From contig CAMPDV010000008.1 in assembly GCA_946699065.1 (NCBI GenBank), positions 124,001 through 188,000 on the forward strand: a stretch of DNA of 64,000 bases, in the 5' to 3' direction. Positions within the stretch are counted from its first letter, which is position 1; every line of letters starts with the position of its first letter. The DNA is from Loxodes magnus. Its lineage: Eukaryota > Ciliophora > Karyorelictea > Loxodida > Loxodidae. Positions 59,783 to 64,000 of this stretch are shown here, in pieces. The notes beneath the pieces are model-generated. The model saw only the letters and a list, made by a program, of their open reading frames with translations. It made no database searches and was not told the DNA's origin. The position numbers were made by a program, and so were the translations under genes.

Positions 59783-60905
59783 TATTGAAAGCTTTCTAAA
59801 TATCTTTTAAGTGTTATAACTAGAATTAAAGTCATTAAATCGATCTGAATTCTATAGATTGTCTTATAATATTCCATATAAAAACTGAAAGATAAATCTT
59901 CGAAAGTAATTCTAAGTTCACATTTTAAAAGCAAGATAGTATTATATAAATAATAGATATAACCTTAGACTTATATCTAAACCATAATTTGCTTAGTAAG
60001 CTACCTTATTAATCATATAAGTGGTTGTATTTTATTTAATTAATGCAAATGATATTGTATATGATAGTTATGGTTAATTTACTCAGTATTAGGACTTTAT
60101 TAAATAAAAAGATAATTAATATAAACTAACATGCTCTCATATACTTAGCATTAATATTGCCTTATAATTTTATTTATCCCTCTGATTGAAACAATAGTTT
60201 TATTAAGTTACTAGAAATTTGAAAATGATATGGAAAACTTAATCAATGAATTTACTATAGTTAGTCTTATTTAGCTCATTTCATTATATTAATTAAATTT
60301 TGTAGAAATAGAAATACAATCTGTTAACAAATATGCAATGAAATCTATCTTGAATATATTATAAATATTTCAGTCTAGAATGATAAAAATCTTTATTTGT
60401 ACTATTAAATTAGAAATTAAGGACTTAGTTGTAAAATATAGTTATATGCTAAGTAAAAGAGATACTAGAAGAAGTAATCAGTGCTAGCATAATATAAGAA
60501 TCTATATTAGAGTTAAGAGTAGAGTATTATGAATTATTTTGGTCTTTCGATTCTATAAGTGTATAGAAACACAAAAATCACAAGTTAAAATGCTTTCAAA
60601 AACAATTATTTAAGCTACATAAATAAGATTTTTACTTATAAAGGAAAGGAAAAAGTGTAAGTAACTTGAACCTTTAAATGAAGATACTTAATAGTTTATT
60701 TAGAAATAAACCTTAAAAACTGGTTCTAAATTAATCTTTAATTCATAGTCTCAAACTTTTGGATATTCGAGTATTATAATATTTATTGGTTTGAATTTCT
60801 TTAATAGTCCTATTTTTAAAATAAACTGTTTTATTTAAAATCTGCATAACTGTAATTTTAAAACTATTATATTAAAAAGACTAAAAGCTTTATTTTTTAA
60901 TTCTA
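59783..60905. other. Very AT-rich intergenic region, no gene seen
   Basis: 1.1 kb dominated by A and T with no frame of coding composition. Short ORFs here antisense to the preceding gene's 3' end are shadows. Confidence 0.4.
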
Positions 60906-61250
60906 ATGATTAAATAAAGATACGATAAACAAATAGAAAAAGCATTAAATAAGTATATTAAAGCAATGTACTGTGAGACTAAAATTATAGATAACTTTAA
61001 TGACTAGTGTTTAGCCTTTTATTTACAACCAGAATTGTAAGATAAATATGAGAAACTTTCTTTATAAGAAGATGAAATTTAAATAATGTATTAACAGAAA
61101 GAAGTAGACTGGAATTTTCTTTGCAGTAAATTAAATAAATTATTTAAAAAATTCTTCATTATTATACACTTCTTTCAAAAGGACTTGAATTCGCACTTCT
61201 ACAATACATTTTGGTATTTCGAAGCTGAGATGAACCTCTGCTTTGAGTGA
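60906..61250 (+). CDS. Hypothetical protein, 114 aa, 3' part doubtful
   Basis: The ATG at 60906 (MIKQRYDKQIEKALNKYIKA) opens a charged helical frame that is coding-like to about residue 70 (IQIMYQQKEVDWNF). The rest to TGA 61248 is AT-rich and overlaps the 3' end of the convergent coiled-coil gene by 76 nt. A GTAGAC...TGCAG stretch near 61103-61125 might be an intron with an earlier end. No family recognised. Confidence 0.4.
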
Positions 61251-62750
61251 ATATATTTCTCCTGTATAAAAACTTACACTTTAGATATGTTAAATTTCTT
61301 GGTAATAGCCATGTTCCTTAAAGTTTCTTTGATCTAAATTCTCTAAAGAGTATTTTCTGTACTAAGTCGCAGTCGTTCTAGCATTATTTTATTTTTCTCT
61401 TTTTAATAAAAAGAGATTTTGTTATTTATTTCTCTAGCTTTTACCTTATAATTTTTAATTTTAAAATCTTCTCTTCGATGTTGACGAATTATATTGACTT
61501 GCTTATTAAGAGCTTTAAGCTTTCTTTATTATTACTGTAAGAAGAATTTTCTTTCACTAATTTCTCTTTACTTTTTGACTTTTTCAAATGCCTTTGATTG
61601 TCTTTCCAAAAGTTCGGATTTTCTTTCTTCAAGTTATTATTTTTCTTTTTCACGGGTTTCTAATATCTTAGCATCTCTTGATTGTGATCTTTACCTCAGT
61701 GTAATACTTATTTATTACTTTTATTGAAGAATTTTGTTATACTTTTCTTCTAAACCGATTTGATGATTTATATAAGTATTTCTTTTAAATTCCTTTTATC
61801 TAGATTTTTAGTTCAATACTTATAAGAGTTTTTTTTCACTTTGAGTTCTTTTTAATTGACCTTTTTAATGCTTTTCACTCTTTTTATTTTCTATACGATT
61901 CATTACAATTTAGTCTTTTTGCTATTTTTCAGTATATTTATTTAATCTCTATTAGTCCTACATAATAATATTCTATTAGGCGCTTAAAATTTTCTCCATT
62001 AATCTTTGCTCATGTTCTTGCTTAATTTTCTCAAGTTCTTTTAACTTTGAACGTTCTTTTTCTTATAATCTTTGATCAGATTTTGCAGCCTTCTAAATTA
62101 ACTATTCAGCTGCTTTCTACACTTACTTTTCTGCTCTTTCAATAACTTATTTTTTCTTCTTTTCCTTAATTTTTACCTTTTATTATTTTTCCTTTTCCAA
62201 CTCCTTTCTACGCTTTCTCTATTCTTCTATCTTTTATTCACGTTCGATATATTTTTTCTTTGATTCCTCATATTTATTATTCATCATTTCTTCATTCTTT
62301 AAGATATTTTCAAGGAGTCTAAGATGTTTAGTTTATGCTGATGCGAGTGTAGGAGAAGATTACATTGAATGGAATAAACGATTAGAAGGTGTAGATGAAA
62401 CTGATCTTTTATCTAGTTTATATATGAACTTCACTTCATCTTACTGCTACTAACTCTTAATCTCCTTGACTTTTTGAATCAGCTCTAAATAATTACTTAC
62501 AAAGTCTTTTATTCTCAAAGAATTCGAAATGCATTTTCTATACCTCAGAATCGCCACTAACATACCAAAACTCTGACAATGGTTTAAAAAGTAACTCTTT
62601 TGGATCTATTCCATCGGACTCACAAGCATAAAGTGATCTAGGAGTATTAACAGTGTATTTTTGCTCATAAGTGTTAAAATTTTCGATAGAGATTTACTTA
62701 AATGGACTCAATTGATCAATACTTTTTGAAATTTACTTTTTTAATGACAT
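61175..62750 (-). CDS. Coiled-coil cytoskeletal-type protein, 519 aa
   Basis: Starts MSLKKQISKSIDQLSPF; residues 25-75 form an ordered N-terminal segment (PRSLYACESDGIDPKELLFK) of a kind seen in ciliate and flagellate coiled-coil proteins. A 16-nt intron (62485-62500, GTAAGT...TTTAG) joins it to a long Lys/Glu/Arg/Gln coiled coil (about 145-490). It ends at TGA 61175. Gln is overwhelmingly TAA/TAG, which leaves only short ORFs under the standard code. An axonemal or basal-body role is plausible but inferred. Confidence 0.75.
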
Positions 62751-63282
62751 TTTATAACTTACCTAAAAAGAAACACTAACCTACTTATTTTCTTATTTAC
62801 TTACTTCATCATTTAAGTACTTTTTACTTTTTGTCTAAGTCTATCAACTACTATATAGATACTGCTATTCATATTCACAACTGGAATCAATTTATCTTTT
62901 GAACTTTGTTCCTTATAATCATTATTTAAGTTTTTTTACTTTAGTATGATAGAGGAAATATCTCTCAGTATGATACCTTTATTTTATATGCTTTTAATTA
63001 TAGTTAAAGCACTCTTTGAAAGAGCTTACTTACCTTCTTTTCCTTTCAAGAGTTTATTACCTTATTTTAATGGCCTACATCGATAATATTAAGACTCAAT
63101 CACTAATACACATTTAAACATTGGGTGTAACTTTCTTAACAAGCAACAGTTTAAGCTTTTAGACTTCTGTATAACATTACTACTTAGATTGCTAAATAAA
63201 ATGTAAAATTTGATATGAAGGGAGTGATTTGATACCATAATTAGAAGTTTATTTATCAAAATGCTAAATTAGTTTGTATAAA
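62751..63282. other. Divergent intergenic region, no gene seen
   Basis: 530 nt between the coiled-coil gene (minus) and the CFAP77-like gene (plus). Expected to hold both promoters; no coding frame. Confidence 0.4.
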
Positions 63283-64000
63283 ATGATAAAGGATACTTAC
63301 ATCTAGGAAAGAGATCCTCTTAATCCTCATTATAAAAAGCAGCTGCATTCTAAGAATGTCTTACTACTTAAACCTGAACTTGGTAGGTCGAGGCCTACTA
63401 CTATGAATCTGCCGAATGAATAGTTCGTGTATGGTAAATAATTATCACATGATACGGAAGGTGCAGGTAAGGTTATTAGTATTTGGAAGTTACCAGTATT
63501 ATCTTAAGAGCAAATTAGAAAAAAAGACTTCGCTAGGTATAATAAGTTAGCTCTTACGAAAAAGATCATTACACCTAGATCTGTTTATAAGTTTAGAAAG
63601 GAGAAGGATGTTAGAATTAAGAAAATCGATAATCTAAACTTATCTGCTAAACCTTAAATACCCAGAGATAAAATATTTGGATAGCCTACAAGAGCAACTA
63701 CACCTATTGAAACAATAATCAATTTTAACTATGGAAGAGAAGGAGAGTAAATGATGAAGGAAAAGTATATTCGAACTTAATCAGTCGTAACTTTTAATTT
63801 CAGAAGCATAAAAGAAGACAGGCATCGAAGACTTGGCAAGATATTGTATAGTAAAGAATTTAATAATAGAAAAGTAAAGAAAACTTAAGTAGTGATAAAA
63901 ATTCACCTATCAACTTTAAAATGAGAAAATTCCTCAAAACACAAGCAAAAATTAGATTCTTCAGTCATCAATCTAATTTGAATAATACACTACCTAGCAT
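63283..64000 (+). CDS. CFAP77: CFAP77-like axonemal protein, 3' end outside window
   Basis: The protein begins MIKDTYIQERDPLNPHYKK. The early motif PELGRSRPTTMNLPNEQFVYGK, then EGAGKVISIW, matches the CFAP77 pattern of PELG-x-R...LP...F-YG...EG. CFAP77 is a microtubule inner protein of motile cilia. A 17-nt intron (63787-63803, GTAACT...TTCAG) switches from a frame that would stop at 63922 into RRQASKTWQDIVQQR and a Ser/Asn/Lys tail still open at 64000. No TGA occurs in either exon. The family call rests on these motifs alone, so it is less certain than the housekeeping genes. Confidence 0.68.

Noticed and set aside
59671-59934. 87-codon minus-strand ORF
   Set aside because: Antisense to the 3' end of the disordered-protein gene at 58679-59782 and its AT-rich flank.
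1-64000. A bacterial-type defence system, CRISPR array or prophage
   Set aside because: No regularly spaced short repeats, Cas-like or phage proteins were seen. Gene content, code and introns are eukaryotic.

Overview
The window looks like nuclear DNA of a ciliate that uses the karyorelict-type code (NCBI table 27; Loxodes is the best-known example). TAA and TAG are read as Gln throughout. TGA is both Trp and the only convincing stop. TGA replaces Trp at positions conserved across eukaryotes in AP-1 mu, Sec61 alpha, an RRP9 WD repeat, a TBC domain and a cyclase. Most genes nevertheless end at a clean TGA, and one ends at TGA TGA. The DNA is very AT-rich. Introns are tiny: I infer 16-25 nt, GT...AG, mostly GTAA(G)...YAG. 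The organism is inferred from the code and gene families, not from a marker gene. A standard-code ORF search sees only fragments here, so all coordinates below come from reading with TAA/TAG=Q and TGA=W until coding character ends.

Layout. 1-10.4 kb: coiled-coil and disordered ciliate-type proteins, a small Gly2 protein, an NBR1-like autophagy receptor (minus) and a two-EF-hand protein (minus). 11.5-18.7 kb: copine (plus), KTI12 and RRP9 (both minus, overlapping), AP-1 mu (plus). 18.7-31.4 kb: three tandem cystathionine beta-synthase genes (minus) separated by two nearly identical 4-kb spacers, a 5.55-kb tandem duplication. The middle gene is a hybrid of the outer two and the third is frameshifted. 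32-38 kb: TBC RabGAP (minus), kelch-like protein (plus), nucleoside-hydrolase-family protein (plus). 38.5-41.8 kb: Sec61 alpha with two further minus-strand reading frames upstream. 42.3-46.8 kb: TPR protein (plus), a decayed non-LTR reverse transcriptase and a weak ORF. 47.4-54.3 kb, all minus: RING-IBR-RING protein, long coiled-coil protein, histidyl-tRNA synthetase. 55.5-64 kb: voltage-sensor-like/class III cyclase fusion (plus), basic disordered protein (plus), coiled-coil protein (minus) and a CFAP77-like axonemal protein cut by the window end.

Functionally this is an ordinary housekeeping set (secretion, membrane traffic, translation, ribosome biogenesis, sulfur metabolism, ubiquitin/autophagy) with ciliate signalling and cytoskeletal genes. 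I found no CRISPR array, rRNA, credible tRNA or telomere. The points most worth a second look are the CBS array formed by unequal crossing-over, the context-dependent TGA, and same-strand neighbours packed so tightly that one gene's end overlaps or abuts the next start.
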